A stretch of DNA of 64,000 nucleotides, from contig CAJXQR010000003.1 in assembly GCA_913058345.1 (NCBI GenBank), positions 290,993 to 354,992 on the forward strand. The letters run 5' to 3'. This DNA comes from an uncultured Gammaproteobacteria bacterium (GTDB lineage: Bacteria; Pseudomonadota; Gammaproteobacteria; Pseudomonadales; Porticoccaceae). The notes beneath the pieces were generated by a model that saw nothing but the letters and a program-made list of their open reading frames with translations, was not told the DNA's origin and searched no databases. Position 1 is the first letter of the stretch, and each line of letters starts with the position of its first letter. Positions 28,496 to 37,736 of the stretch are shown here, one piece after another. The position numbers and the translations under genes were made by a program.

Positions 28496-28606
28496 GTGGA
28501 AGAGATGATTACAGATAAACAGGTGTGGACACGAATCGCGATGACTATTGGTAGCCTGGTTGGAGTGATGTTAATTGCTATTATTGCCGCTAATATTCTT
28601 GGCTAG
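28496..28606 (+). CDS. Small single-helix membrane protein (36 residues)
   Basis: GTG 28496 opens a 36-codon frame ending at TAG 28604-28606, with CGGA seven to eight bases before the GTG; ATG 28505 is an alternative giving 33 residues. The peptide has a charged N-terminus (MITDKQVWTRIA) and a C-terminal hydrophobic helix (MTIGSLVGVMLIAIIAANILG). This is the typical pattern of small bacterial membrane proteins that bind larger partners. The gene lies alone, 90 bases after the alpha/beta hydrolase gene. No homologue is recognised; the call rests on the ribosome binding site and the hydrophobic pattern. Confidence 0.45.
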   Translation: MEEMITDKQVWTRIAMTIGSLVGVMLIAIIAANILG

Positions 28607-28777
28607 ATGATACTGAACACTATACGTTGGGCTAACTGCGCCTTGATGATTAACTAGTAGTTTCTTAGGCTGTTGATGGTTTCGCGTTAATGTTCAACCC
28701 GATTTTTCTGGCAGGCCTTTTCTAGCGCACTTTCTCTGGCACAATAAGGTCACTTTTTGTGATGGGGAGTAGAGTGA

Positions 28778-29266
28778 GTGTCTACAGGAAGAAACCAAGC
28801 CATGCTGACCCGGACATTGGTCTCTGTCGAACCAGCTTGGGTTGATTACAACGGCCACATGAATTTGGCTTTTTATGTCTTGGCCTTTGATAAGGCGACC
28901 GATAATTTTTACGATCAACTCGGTATCGGTCTTGACTATCGCACGCTGCAAGACCGTTCAATGTTTACCCTGGGTATTAATGTTGATTATTTGCGTGAAG
29001 TTTTTCAGGATGATGAGCTCCTTGTTACTACGCAATTGCTGGCGGTCGATAAAAAACGGTTGCGCTATATTCACCAGATGTATCAAGGAGATGATAGCAG
29101 TCCCGTTGCTGTGAACGAATGCCTCGCCATTCACGTTAATATGAGTAACCGCAGAAGCGAGCCTTTCCCAGACTCCACACAGACCCGCCTTGATAAAACG
29201 ATGGCCCTACATGAGGGCTTGGCACGGCCTGCAAGCGCTGGTCGGTGTTTGGGTGAAAAACTATAG
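28778..29266 (+). CDS. Hotdog-fold thioesterase family protein
   Basis: 162 residues from GTG 28778, which has GGGGAG (28764-28769) upstream; ATG 28802 is the alternative. The hotdog motif is WVDYNGHMNLAFYVLAFDKATD, where the Asp and the Asn-Gly-His-Met turn match 4-hydroxybenzoyl-CoA thioesterase-like and carnitine-related (LcdH-like) enzymes. The chain then follows the family to NECLAIHVNM. It would hydrolyse a short acyl-CoA or aromatic-CoA thioester; the substrate is not determined. Confidence 0.8.
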   Translation: MSTGRNQAMLTRTLVSVEPAWVDYNGHMNLAFYVLAFDKATDNFYDQLGIGLDYRTLQDRSMFTLGINVDYLREVFQDDELLVTTQLLAVDKKRLRYIHQMYQGDDSSPVAVNECLAIHVNMSNRRSEPFPDSTQTRLDKTMALHEGLARPASAGRCLGEKL

Positions 29267-29411
29267 GCCCGAAAATTCTTTCCGACGCTCTTTGCTAAAC
29301 AGACTGTATTTAAGTTCATATCAACGAACTGAGCGTCAACCGTAAAATCGTCTGGGCTTAAACCAACAGTGCCGCTAAACTGTTCGACTCCCAACAGTCT
29401 CGGCACTATTA

Positions 29412-30083
29412 ATGAACTTATTACCCTGTGAAATCGTTGAAACAAAGGCAACAAACATTGATGCCTGTGTGATTTGGCTCCACGGTCTGGGTGCTAGCGG
29501 CCACGATTTTGTACCCGTTGTACCCGAGCTGCACTTACCCGAGACTATGGGGGTACGTTTTATCTTTCCCCACGCTCCAGCCATTCCTGTGACTGTTAAT
29601 GGTGGTATGGTAATGCCTGCCTGGTACGATATTTTGACGATGGCTGGTGCTGAGCGGCAGCTCGATACCGCACAGCTTATGGCCAGTGTTGATGCTGTTG
29701 CCGCGCTGATTGCGAACCAGCGTGAACAGGGTATAGCCAGTGAGCGGATTGTGCTTGCCGGCTTTTCTCAGGGTGGTGCGGTGGCCTACCCGTTGGCACT
29801 ATCCTATCCTGAACCACTGGCAGGATTAATGACGATGTCGACTTATTTCCCCACCAGTGAAACTCTGGTTCCCAGTGCTGCCAATGCAAGATTACCAATT
29901 CATGTTTTTCATGGCAGTCGTGATCCGGTCGTGCCTGAGAGTATGGGACTCGCCGCCGTGACCGCTCTAGAAAAACTGGGTTTTACGCCCAGCTATAAAA
30001 GCTATTCAATGGGGCATGAAGTTTGTCTTGCGCAAATACAGGCTATTTCTCAGTGGTTGCAGGATGTGCTTAAGACTGACTAG
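29412..30083 (+). CDS. Carboxylesterase / phospholipase (Est/LypA family alpha/beta hydrolase)
   Basis: A 223-residue cytoplasmic serine hydrolase of the acyl-protein-thioesterase-like carboxylesterase family. The chain begins with the oxyanion segment WLHGLGASGHDF. The triad is S119 in AGFSQGG, D171 in GSRDPVVP and H202 in SMGHEVC. It matches the family's usual 215-225 residues. These enzymes hydrolyse short acyl esters or lysophospholipids. There is no obvious operon partner; the thioesterase gene ends 145 bases upstream. Confidence 0.9.
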   Translation: MNLLPCEIVETKATNIDACVIWLHGLGASGHDFVPVVPELHLPETMGVRFIFPHAPAIPVTVNGGMVMPAWYDILTMAGAERQLDTAQLMASVDAVAALIANQREQGIASERIVLAGFSQGGAVAYPLALSYPEPLAGLMTMSTYFPTSETLVPSAANARLPIHVFHGSRDPVVPESMGLAAVTALEKLGFTPSYKSYSMGHEVCLAQIQAISQWLQDVLKTD

Positions 30084-30480
30084 GTGGTTTACTGCTTAGC
30101 TTTTCATAATTGTGTCACGCCGCAGAGTACCCGAGTGGGGTGACATTCAGGCGATGACATTAAAGCGATGAATGGGACGTGATGCATTGCGGTGATTTTT
30201 CCGCTGGCGGAATCGCCTTCAATGTTTAAAGTGGCAAATCGGTGACCGACTTTGCCCTCGACGCCACGTTCTAAAATGTCAGGCACTTCTTGATTAAGAC
30301 GGGATAAGTGGCGGTTTGATTTTCAGGAGCACACTTGTTTCGACGTCCATGTCGATATTGTCGCCTTTAGTTATTGTCGCAGTTCGAGCTTGATACTAGC
30401 GTCTACAACATACGATTCGCGAGCGTGTTTAAACGACTTAGTGGGGTAGTGTGAATCCATCTGCATTCAAGGGAGTCAGT
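30084..30480. other. 397-base gap with a possible broken minus-strand gene
   Basis: On the minus strand a frame ending DMDVETSVLLKIKPPLIPS (stop near 30298) is followed directly, in another frame, by a 60-codon run containing PDILERGVEGKVGHRFATLN and stopping at 30104. Both have coding-like composition, so one gene broken by a frameshift is possible. No family is recognised. No strong terminator or promoter is seen. Confidence 0.3.
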
Positions 30481-30663
30481 TCAATCTTCGCCATTAAAGA
30501 CTTGTTCTTTCCAGTCGGAACCCAGCGATTGTTCAATGTAGTCACGCATGAACTGGCGAATTTTCTGTGAAGGCGTAACGTCTTCCTGTTCACACAGTTT
30601 TTCAAAGGCTGCTTTCTTCTGGGGGTCGACCAGAACCGTTAATCGGGCAGTGCGCTTTTCCAT
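30481..30663 (-). CDS. Small ribbon-helix-helix (CopG-like) protein
   Basis: A 60-residue protein. KRTARLTVLVDPQKKAAFEKL is the beta strand and first helix of a ribbon-helix-helix DNA-binding fold, followed by EDVTPSQKIRQFMRDYIEQ as the second helix. It lies 59 bases downstream of pckA on the same strand and is probably co-transcribed. A small RHH gene beside pckA recurs in marine gammaproteobacteria from memory. It may regulate its own expression through the palindrome just upstream. Its target is unknown. Confidence 0.75.
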   Translation of the reverse strand: MEKRTARLTVLVDPQKKAAFEKLCEQEDVTPSQKIRQFMRDYIEQSLGSDWKEQVFNGED

Positions 30664-30693
30664 ATTGTCGCTCTTCGTAGGATCAGTAATCGT

Positions 30694-30708
30694 GCTAATT
30701 TAATTAGC
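30694..30708. promoter_or_regulatory. Palindrome between pckA and the RHH gene
   Basis: GCTAAT-TTA-ATTAGC is a 15-base inverted repeat, 31-45 bases before the RHH start codon and 15 bases after the pckA stop. Short AT-rich palindromes of this kind are typical ribbon-helix-helix operators. Autoregulation is inferred from position; a weak hairpin in the pckA mRNA is the alternative. Confidence 0.4.
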
Positions 30709-30722
30709 CTTCAGGATTGTTG

Positions 30723-32351
30723 TTAAATGGTGGATGACCCGGGTAAGCTCGGACCTGCTTTTACTAGCGAGGCACCGGCCTGAGTGTCGGTGAAGCGTTC
30801 AAAATTGCTGACAAACTTGCCCGCCAGTGAGGTGGCTTTTTGCGTCCACTCCTCGGGTTGGCTGTATGTCTTGCGCGGATCAAGCAGCGCACCTTCAACG
30901 CCTTCAAGCTCAGCAGGGACTTCCAGATTGAAGAGTGGCAGCTGAATAAACTCTGCAGCTTCAATGGAACCATCCAGGATCGTATCGATAATGCGACGGG
31001 TCGCCTTGATGGAAATGCGTTGTCCTGTTCCATTCCAACCGGTGTTCACAAGGTATGCCTGGGCACCGGACTGCTCCATCCGTTTTTTCAGTACTTGTGC
31101 ATATTGCGTGGGATGTAGACTTAGAAATGCTGCGCCGAAGCAGGCCGAAAACGTGGGGGTGGGCTCGGTAATACCGCGCTCTGTACCCGCCAGCTTAGAG
31201 GTATAGCCCGAAAGAAAATAGTATTCAGCTTGTTCTTTGCTGAGGCGGGCCACCGGCGGTAATACGCCAAACGCATCGGCGGTCAGAAAAATGACTTTTG
31301 TCGCGTGACCACCCACGGAGGCAGGCTTAACGATGTTGTCGATGTGGTAGATTGGATAAGAAACGCGAGTGTTTTCGGTCTTAGAACTGTCTGCGTAGTC
31401 AATATTGCCTTCGCCATCGACGGCCACATTTTCCAGCAGGGCATCGCGTTTAATCGCAGCAAAAATTTCCGGCTCGTGCTCTTCGCTGAGGTTAATAGTT
31501 TTGGCATAACAGCCGCCCTCGAAATTGAAAACGCCGTTATCGTCCCAACCGTGTTCGTCATCCCCAATCAGAGCCCGCTTCGGGTCCGTGGACAAGGTGG
31601 TTTTCCCAGTGCCGGATAGACCAAAAAAGATCGCAGTATCACCCTCATTGCCGACATTGGCAGAGCAGTGCATAGAGGCAATGCCTTTTTGTGGCAGCAG
31701 GTAATTCATCACCGAGAACAGCCCTTTTTTCATTTCGCCGCCATACCAGGTGCCGCCGATAAGCTGCATGCCTTCGGTCATATTAAACGCGACAAAATTT
31801 TCGGAGTTCAGGCCTTGTTGTTCCCAGTCCGGATTGGTGGTTTTAGCGCCATTCAGCACAACAAAGTCGGGCTCGAAGCCCTCCAGCTCGTCTTCCGATG
31901 GGCGGATAAACATGTTTTTTACGAAATGCGACTGCCAGGCAACCTCGGTGACAAAGCGCACTTTTAATCGGGTATCCGGGTCGGCACCGCAGAATAAATC
32001 ATTCACAAACACGCGCTTGCCACTGAGTTGAGCGCCTACCAGCGATTTCAAAGAGTCCCACACCTCCGGTGTAATGGGCTTGTTGTCGTTGGTTCCCTGA
32101 TCTGACCACCAGAGGGTGTCGCGAGTGGTGTCGTCCTTCACAAAATATTTATCTTTGGGAGAGCGCCCGGTAAAAATGCCGGTGTCAACGGCGACGGCAC
32201 CGTTATTCGTGACATGGCCCACTTCATAACCGCTCAATTCAGGGCGGGTTTCCTCTTGAAACAAAGTGTTGTAGTCGGGGTTATAGAGGATTTCCAGTGG
32301 GTTATTGATGCCGTACTGAGATAGTTGCTGGATCAAGTGGGAGTGAATCAT
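30723..32351 (-). CDS. pckA: Phosphoenolpyruvate carboxykinase (ATP)
   Basis: A 542-residue cytoplasmic enzyme that converts oxaloacetate and ATP to phosphoenolpyruvate, CO2 and ADP, opening gluconeogenesis. The P-loop is [13 protein letters not shown], followed by the metal-binding [20 protein letters not shown], in part the kinase-2 motif, then [13 protein letters not shown] and the adenine-site TGWNGTG and RISIKATR. The length matches E. coli PckA. The divergent gene is the DauA transporter, with overlapping AT-rich promoters between them. Confidence 0.96.
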   Translation of the reverse strand: MIHSHLIQQLSQYGINNPLEILYNPDYNTLFQEETRPELSGYEVGHVTNNGAVAVDTGIFTGRSPKDKYFVKDDTTRDTLWWSDQGTNDNKPITPEVWDSLKSLVGAQLSGKRVFVNDLFCGADPDTRLKVRFVTEVAWQSHFVKNMFIRPSEDELEGFEPDFVVLNGAKTTNPDWEQQGLNSENFVAFNMTEGMQLIGGTWYGGEMKKGLFSVMNYLLPQKGIASMHCSANVGNEGDTAIFFGLSGTGKTTLSTDPKRALIGDDEHGWDDNGVFNFEGGCYAKTINLSEEHEPEIFAAIKRDALLENVAVDGEGNIDYADSSKTENTRVSYPIYHIDNIVKPASVGGHATKVIFLTADAFGVLPPVARLSKEQAEYYFLSGYTSKLAGTERGITEPTPTFSACFGAAFLSLHPTQYAQVLKKRMEQSGAQAYLVNTGWNGTGQRISIKATRRIIDTILDGSIEAAEFIQLPLFNLEVPAELEGVEGALLDPRKTYSQPEEWTQKATSLAGKFVSNFERFTDTQAGASLVKAGPSLPGSSTI

Positions 32352-32372
32352 GGGGTAAACCTCGACGTTATC

Positions 32373-32414
32373 TTGGCAAATATAAAGCTCATTGAGTTAT
32401 AATTATATTATAAT
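32373..32414. promoter_or_regulatory. AT-rich divergent pckA/dauA promoter region
   Basis: On the + strand TTGGCA (32373-32378) and TATAAT (32398-32403, 19-base spacer) could serve dauA; a second TATAAT lies at 32409-32414. On the minus strand TATAAT occurs at complement 32402-32407 and 32407-32412, in the direction of pckA. The boxes overlap, so use of one promoter could exclude the other. The exact start sites are not determined. Confidence 0.4.
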
Positions 32415-32484
32415 AGGATGCTCAAGTGCTAGTGCTCCGTGCTGGCAGCGTATCATAGGAATTGTTTTAACTAGGATCACCCTG

Positions 32485-34227
32485 ATGCCTCAACGACAAC
32501 ATTTGTTTTCTTTGCGACTGGGGCACGCGCTTCGCGAGGTATTGGCGGAGGGCTATGATCGCAAAGCCTTTCTGGCAGACCTGATTGCAGGGGCTACCGT
32601 GGGCGTCATTGCGATCCCCCTGGCAATGGCACTGGCGATTGCCAGCGGCGTGCCACCACAATACGGGCTGTATACCGCGATTATTGCCGGCGCGATTGTT
32701 GCACTGGCCGGTGGTAGTCGTTATAGCATTTCTGGGCCGACCGCTGCCTTTGTGGTGATTTTACAGCCATTGACCCTGAAGTATGGCCTGGCGGGGCTTC
32801 TGCTGGCCTCGGTAATGGCCGGCGTTATTCTTATCGCCATGGCCTACGCACGCCTGGGCCGTTTTATCGAATACATACCAGAATCCGTCACCCTGGGCTT
32901 TACCGGGGGCATTGCTATTGTAATCGCCGTGTTACAAATTCCCGATTTTACCGGCCTGGAACTCCATGACGTGCCGGAACACTTTATCGGCAAGATTATC
33001 GCCATTGGCAGCCATCTGCATCAGATTGATCTCAGCAGTTTTTTGACCGCCGGTTTTACCCTGGCAGTCATGCTGGTGTGGCCTCGCTTGCGAACACCGG
33101 TTCCTCCCCACCTTCCAGCGCTGGTGCTGGCCTGTCTGTTAGGGGCTTTCCTGGCTGGCATCGGCATGGAGGTCGATACCATCGGTTCGCGTTTTCATTA
33201 CCTGCTGGCGGATGGCACAGAGGCGGCGGGAATTCCTCCCTTTTTGCCTGCGTTGGAATGGCCATGGGATCATGTCGGCGCGGATGGGCAACCGCTAGTG
33301 CTTTCTTTCGCTCTGGTATCAGATTTATTGCCGGCTGCCTTCGCGATTGCCATGCTGGGTGCCATCGAATCACTATTATGTGCGGTAGTGCTGGACGGCA
33401 TGTCTGGTAAACGCCACAGTGCAAACAGTGAATTGTTGGCCCAAGGTGTGGCCAATGTCATTACACCCTTTTTTGGTGGTATTACCGCCACGGCGGCAAT
33501 TGCGCGCTCGGCAACGAATTATAAAGCAGGCGCACGCTCACCGATTGCCGGTGTGGTCCATGCGCTGGTCGTGCTGCTGGGACTGTTACTGCTTGCCGGC
33601 GCACTGGCTTATGTCCCGATGCCGGCCATGGCAGCGTTGTTGATGGTCGTTGCCTGGAATATGAGTGAAGCACACAAATCCCTCAAACTTATAAAAAAAT
33701 CTCCCGTCAGCGATGTCCTGGTTTTTCTGGTTTGCCTGTCCCTAACGGTATTCGTGGACATGGTCGTCGCCATCACAGTGGGCGTTCTTTTAGCTTCACT
33801 GCTATTTATGAAAGAGCTGGCCGCTATTACCCACGTGGTGGAGATCACCGATAACAAAGACTTCCATCACGAGTCGCTACCCGCCAACTGGAAAATATTT
33901 AAGGTGCGTGGCGCACTGTTTTTCGCTGCTGCAGATCGTATCTTTGGCGAGCTGGCTCAGCATACCCGTGAGCTGGATGGCATCATTCTGCATATGCGTT
34001 ATAGCTCCTATTTAGATGCGGGCGGATTGGCTGCGATTGAAAAATTGATGGCCCATTGCCGTCAACATAATGTCCAGTTAGTTTTTTCAGCCTGGCAATT
34101 TCAGCCGCTTAAAACCCTTGCCAGGGCCCGTGGAGATTCTTTAAGCCCACTGGATGGGTCTTTTCCTACGCTGATCGATGCCATCAACGAGGCGCAAGAC
34201 CGAGATAAACGCAATGAAATTAAATGA
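32485..34227 (+). CDS. dauA: SulP/SLC26 family anion transporter with STAS domain, DauA-like
   Basis: 580 residues from ATG 32485, which has AGGA eight bases upstream; the frame is open to 32392 but begins with unrelated sequence. About ten to fourteen membrane helices contain the SulP signature AIPLAMALAIASGVPPQYGL and SGPTAAFVVIL. MLGAIESLLCAVVLDGM and FFGGITATAAIARSA follow E. coli DauA (YchM), an aerobic C4-dicarboxylate carrier. A cytoplasmic STAS domain forms the last 110 residues or so. It shares a region with pckA, which fits a role in succinate/fumarate uptake feeding gluconeogenesis. It overlaps the next gene by 14 bases. Confidence 0.88.
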   Translation: MPQRQHLFSLRLGHALREVLAEGYDRKAFLADLIAGATVGVIAIPLAMALAIASGVPPQYGLYTAIIAGAIVALAGGSRYSISGPTAAFVVILQPLTLKYGLAGLLLASVMAGVILIAMAYARLGRFIEYIPESVTLGFTGGIAIVIAVLQIPDFTGLELHDVPEHFIGKIIAIGSHLHQIDLSSFLTAGFTLAVMLVWPRLRTPVPPHLPALVLACLLGAFLAGIGMEVDTIGSRFHYLLADGTEAAGIPPFLPALEWPWDHVGADGQPLVLSFALVSDLLPAAFAIAMLGAIESLLCAVVLDGMSGKRHSANSELLAQGVANVITPFFGGITATAAIARSATNYKAGARSPIAGVVHALVVLLGLLLLAGALAYVPMPAMAALLMVVAWNMSEAHKSLKLIKKSPVSDVLVFLVCLSLTVFVDMVVAITVGVLLASLLFMKELAAITHVVEITDNKDFHHESLPANWKIFKVRGALFFAAADRIFGELAQHTRELDGIILHMRYSSYLDAGGLAAIEKLMAHCRQHNVQLVFSAWQFQPLKTLARARGDSLSPLDGSFPTLIDAINEAQDRDKRNEIK

Positions 34228-34444
34228 AGCGATTGAATTGGGAAAAGCAGCTCACTGGCAAGGTGCGCAAGTCAGGGTTCGTCCGGGCAATCCCGATCAT
34301 TGGTTCGTGATGCTGCAGGACGCGCATCATAAATCTTATGTTCTTGCTGATAACGATGATAAGCCTATCGCCGCCGAGGAAATGAATCGGATCGTTGAGC
34401 TTATTCGAAGGATCGGTTTAAAAGAATTTACGGTGTTTTTATAA
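34214..34444 (+). CDS. Conserved hypothetical protein (76 residues)
   Basis: A 76-residue soluble protein from ATG 34214, overlapping the end of dauA by 14 bases (a frame open to 34178 exists). The sequence MKLNEAIELGKAAHWQGAQVRVRPG..DHWFVMLQDAHHKSYVLADN has alternating strand and helix character and no membrane segment. The overlap suggests translational coupling to dauA, perhaps an accessory of it or of the next gene. No family is recognised. Confidence 0.6.
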   Translation: MKLNEAIELGKAAHWQGAQVRVRPGNPDHWFVMLQDAHHKSYVLADNDDKPIAAEEMNRIVELIRRIGLKEFTVFL

Positions 34445-34467
34445 TCTCAACATGAGGCAATTTTTTG

Positions 34468-34821
34468 ATGTCAAATTTTCCACCCTGTCCTAAGTGTCAT
34501 TCACAATTCACCTATGAGGATCGCGAATTACTGGTGTGTCCTGAATGTGGCCACGAGTGGCGTGCAACGAGCGAAAGCGAAATAGATGATGAGGCTACCA
34601 AAGTCGTCAAAGATGCCAATGGCAACGCCTTGTACGAGGGAGATAATGCCACGCTGATTAAAGACCTGAAGGTGAAAGGTAGCTCAAGTGTGTTAAAAAT
34701 GGGTGTTAGGGTCAAAATCAACCGCATCGTAGACGGTGACCACAATATCGACTGTCGTGTCGATAAAGTGGGAGAAATGATGCTTAAATCGGCCTTTGTT
34801 AAAAAAGCGAAGTCGGCATAA
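34468..34821 (+). CDS. yjdM: YjdM/PhnA family zinc-ribbon protein
   Basis: 117 residues from ATG 34468 (the preceding TTG is in frame). The N-terminal zinc ribbon has CPKCHSQFTYEDRELLVCPECGHEW (two CxxC pairs), then the DANGNALYEGDNATLIKDLKVKGSS beta domain. It was first named PhnA in E. coli but is not a phosphonate-cleaving enzyme; its function is unclear. It ends just before a perfect inverted repeat and the first efflux operon. Confidence 0.88.
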   Translation: MSNFPPCPKCHSQFTYEDRELLVCPECGHEWRATSESEIDDEATKVVKDANGNALYEGDNATLIKDLKVKGSSSVLKMGVRVKINRIVDGDHNIDCRVDKVGEMMLKSAFVKKAKSA

Positions 34822-34829
34822 ATTTCTCG

Positions 34830-34857
34830 CCAATGGTCCCTTCACCTCTACCATTGG
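34830..34857. terminator. Inverted repeat after yjdM
   Basis: CCAATGGT (34830-34837) and ACCATTGG (34850-34857) form a perfect eight-base stem with a 12-base loop, nine bases after the yjdM stop. There is no T run, so it is at best a weak or bidirectional terminator, or a regulator site. It marks the boundary between core genes and the efflux block. Confidence 0.4.
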
Positions 34858-34972
34858 GTGAGGGTAGGGCGCCGAGTCTGCGTCAAAGCAGTTATTCGGC
34901 AGAGGCGCTTAGAAGCCTCGTTGGGGAATGTCCATAGGGCGCGTTTTGCAAGGTCTTTGCCCCCTGTTTGTG

Positions 34973-36559
34973 CTATCTCTCGTTTGTTTCTATCGCCTGG
35001 CGCACGGGCCTTTGCCGCATCATAAAGGCTGGCAGAATGGCGATCACGAAGATTGCGCTGACGATAAAGAAACTGTCGCGATACCCCAACATATTGCCCT
35101 GCGTGTAAATGACTTGACCGAGATAGTTCATCGCTCCAGCCTCTCGGATCGCGTCTGGTACCCCGACCTGTGACAGCAAATCAGTGACAGCGCCTAGCAT
35201 ATCGGTGGTTGCGCTGTTTGCTGCGTGCTGCGCCGCAGTGAAACTGTCTACGTAGAACTGTGATCGCCGCTCCAAAGTGATGGAAAGAAAATTGACACCG
35301 AAGGCGCCGCCGAGTTGGCGCACGAAGTTGATGGCGCCGGACCCCTGGCCGAGCAGAGCGATAGGCAGAGCCTGGAGTGCGCCGGCGTTTAAGCTCGGCA
35401 TAATGAAACCCAAGCCGATCCGCCCCAGTATGATCCACCAGGCGAATAGCCAGAAAGAAGTATCGGTATCCACGCCGGTCATCAGAAACGAAGACAGCGC
35501 AAAGACCGCGAGTCCGAACATTACAGGCGCATAGGCCGGTGTTTGGTCGGTCAGTCGTCCGGCGATGGGAAAGACCATGGCCAGGACCAAACCCGCCGGC
35601 ATTAGCAATAGCCCCGACCGAGTGGGTGTGTAGCCCTGGATGGTTTGAGCAAAGAGTGGAATCAAATAGGTTGAGCCGTAAATTCCGGCCCCAAAGATGA
35701 AGGCCACTATCGATGCCCCCGTGTAGGCTCGGTTTTTGAACAGCTTGAGGTTCAACATCGGTGTGGGTGTGAATAACTCCCAGACGATAAAGCCGATACC
35801 TGTGACCAGGGCGAAGGCGAAATCAGTCAGGATTGGATCGGACAGCCAGCCATAACGCTGTCCGTTCGATAAGCCATTCAGTAAAGTGACAAGAAAAACT
35901 GTCAGTAGACCAAAGCCCATCCAGTCAAAGCGGCGCGCCGGACCGGTCGTTTCGCGTCCCGGCATAAAGAGTGTGGCAAGGAACAGACCGATGAGGCAAA
36001 ACGGTACCGCCATGAAGAACACATAGCGCCAACTGAAGCTGTCCACCATGACGCCACCTAAAGCAGGCCCCAGCGCGGGGGCCAATACCACACCAATGCC
36101 GTAGATACCCATGGCAGAACCTCGCTTTTCTGGCGGGAAGACCTGGAAGATCACCTGCATGGCGAGAGGTTGGAGAATGCCAGCGGCGGCACCCTGTAGC
36201 ACCCGTGACAGGATCAGTACGCCCTCTGCAGGCGCGAGCCCCCCCATGATGGAAGCGACGACAAAGACTGACACCGCCATCATGAAGGTGGCGCGCTGGC
36301 CAAACGTCTCGACCATCCAGGCATTCAATAGCATAGTCCCGGTCATTGCCGCGAGAAAGCCGGTGGAGAGGAGCTGGGCTTTGTCCTGGCTCATACCGAA
36401 GGCACCCATGATATCGGGTAAGGCGACATTGACGATGGTGGCGGCGAGGATGGTGGCGATCGTACCCATCATGACTGTCACGGTCACTAGCCAGCGATAG
36501 GATGGACCGAAGCGGGCGAACAGTCCTTCAATACTATCTGGGCGGGGTGAGCTAGTCAC
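34973..36559 (-). CDS. emrB: DHA2-family MFS drug efflux permease, EmrB-like
   Basis: A 528-residue protein with about fourteen helices. The first helix region reads VTVMMGTIATILAATIVNVALP and the antiporter motif region is LSRVLQGAAAGILQPLAMQVIFQ, both typical of EmrB/FarB. It is only distantly similar to the other EmrB in the window, so it is not a recent duplicate. It overlaps the adaptor gene upstream by eight bases and forms a MarR-EmrA-EmrB operon. It should pump hydrophobic toxins with proton exchange. Confidence 0.9.
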   Translation of the reverse strand: MTSSPRPDSIEGLFARFGPSYRWLVTVTVMMGTIATILAATIVNVALPDIMGAFGMSQDKAQLLSTGFLAAMTGTMLLNAWMVETFGQRATFMMAVSVFVVASIMGGLAPAEGVLILSRVLQGAAAGILQPLAMQVIFQVFPPEKRGSAMGIYGIGVVLAPALGPALGGVMVDSFSWRYVFFMAVPFCLIGLFLATLFMPGRETTGPARRFDWMGFGLLTVFLVTLLNGLSNGQRYGWLSDPILTDFAFALVTGIGFIVWELFTPTPMLNLKLFKNRAYTGASIVAFIFGAGIYGSTYLIPLFAQTIQGYTPTRSGLLLMPAGLVLAMVFPIAGRLTDQTPAYAPVMFGLAVFALSSFLMTGVDTDTSFWLFAWWIILGRIGLGFIMPSLNAGALQALPIALLGQGSGAINFVRQLGGAFGVNFLSITLERRSQFYVDSFTAAQHAANSATTDMLGAVTDLLSQVGVPDAIREAGAMNYLGQVIYTQGNMLGYRDSFFIVSAIFVIAILPAFMMRQRPVRQAIETNER

Positions 36560-37733
36560 TGGTGCTCGCTTCCAGCTCTACCATCATGCCGGGCTTGAGT
36601 TCGGTGCCGTCCTGCTGTGCGGCTATACGCACCGGCAGGCGCTGGGTAATCTTGGTGAAATTGCCACTCGGGTTAGGGTTGGGCAGCAGTGCGAACTCGC
36701 TGGTGGCCGCCTGGCCGACGCGCGTGACCGTGCCCTCGAAGCGTCGCCCCGGTAGGGCATCAACGGTAATGGCCACTTCCTTGCCGGGTCGGAAAAAGCG
36801 GATATCGGTCTCTTTAACATTCGCTTCCACGCGCACACGCTCGGGGTTGTGCACCATCAGTAGGCGCTGGCCGGGCGTAACGTATTCGCCGACGTCTACG
36901 AAAACCCGGTCTACCACTCCGTCAAAGGGCATGGCGATGATACGGTCTTCGAGATCGAGAGAGGCACGCTCCCGTTGAGCTTGCAATCGTTCTTCCTCGG
37001 GGCCAAGTTCTGCGAGCTGGGTGCGCAGCACCGTGAGTTCTCCGCGTGCGACTTCGGCGGCGACAAGAGCTGCGCGGGCATTCTCCAGGTCGGCTTGCGC
37101 ACTCAAGGCTTGTTGTCTCGTGGTCTCAAGCGCCGCCCGTGTCTGATCAAGGCGGGCGCGGGGGATGGCACCGCTCGGCGAAAGCTTTTCGGCGCGGTCA
37201 TTGTCTTGTCTGGCAAGATCGCGCTGTGCCGACACCGCGGCCAGCACGGCCTCGGCAGCCCTTACCGCGGCTTGTTTCGCCGTGACCTGGCTCGTCGTTT
37301 GGCGGTCGGTCAGTGTAATTCGGGCCTCGATTTCTTCCCGGCGGCGAGCGATTCCGGCGAGTTGTGCATCCAGCTCTTGAACGAGTAGACGGCTCTCCCG
37401 GTCGTCGATCCGAACCAATATACCCTGGTGAGGGGCGGTATCGCCTTCGATGACGTCCACTGCCGTAACCCAGCCGGGCACTCGGCTACTCATAGCGACA
37501 ATATCGGCTGCGACACGGGCATCGGTGACAAAGACGTGGGTGAGCTGCTGGTACAGCCACCATCCGCCGGCTCCGAAAACGATGAGCGCCGCCAGAATTG
37601 CACCATAGAGCCGCCATGGCTGAGCACGAGCCAACGGTGGGATAGACGATGCCGGTTTTGTGTCGGCATCTTCGGCCCGAGGCAGATCGGGATCATTGCT
37701 CTGGTGTTCAAGGTCATTCGTTGAATGATTCAT
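36552..37733 (-). CDS. emrA: HlyD-family membrane fusion protein, EmrA-like
   Basis: A 393-residue adaptor. A proline-rich cytoplasmic N-terminus (about 1-38) leads to one helix (about 45-66), VTDARVAADIVAMSSRVPGWV as the lipoyl half, a long Ala/Arg/Glu-rich coiled coil (about 120-250), and a beta domain with VDRVFVDVGEYVTPGQRLLMV. It links the EmrB pump to an outer-membrane channel. It starts three bases after the marR stop and overlaps emrB by eight bases. Confidence 0.9.
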   Translation of the reverse strand: MNHSTNDLEHQSNDPDLPRAEDADTKPASSIPPLARAQPWRLYGAILAALIVFGAGGWWLYQQLTHVFVTDARVAADIVAMSSRVPGWVTAVDVIEGDTAPHQGILVRIDDRESRLLVQELDAQLAGIARRREEIEARITLTDRQTTSQVTAKQAAVRAAEAVLAAVSAQRDLARQDNDRAEKLSPSGAIPRARLDQTRAALETTRQQALSAQADLENARAALVAAEVARGELTVLRTQLAELGPEEERLQAQRERASLDLEDRIIAMPFDGVVDRVFVDVGEYVTPGQRLLMVHNPERVRVEANVKETDIRFFRPGKEVAITVDALPGRRFEGTVTRVGQAATSEFALLPNPNPSGNFTKITQRLPVRIAAQQDGTELKPGMMVELEASTSD

Positions 37734-37736
37734 AAC

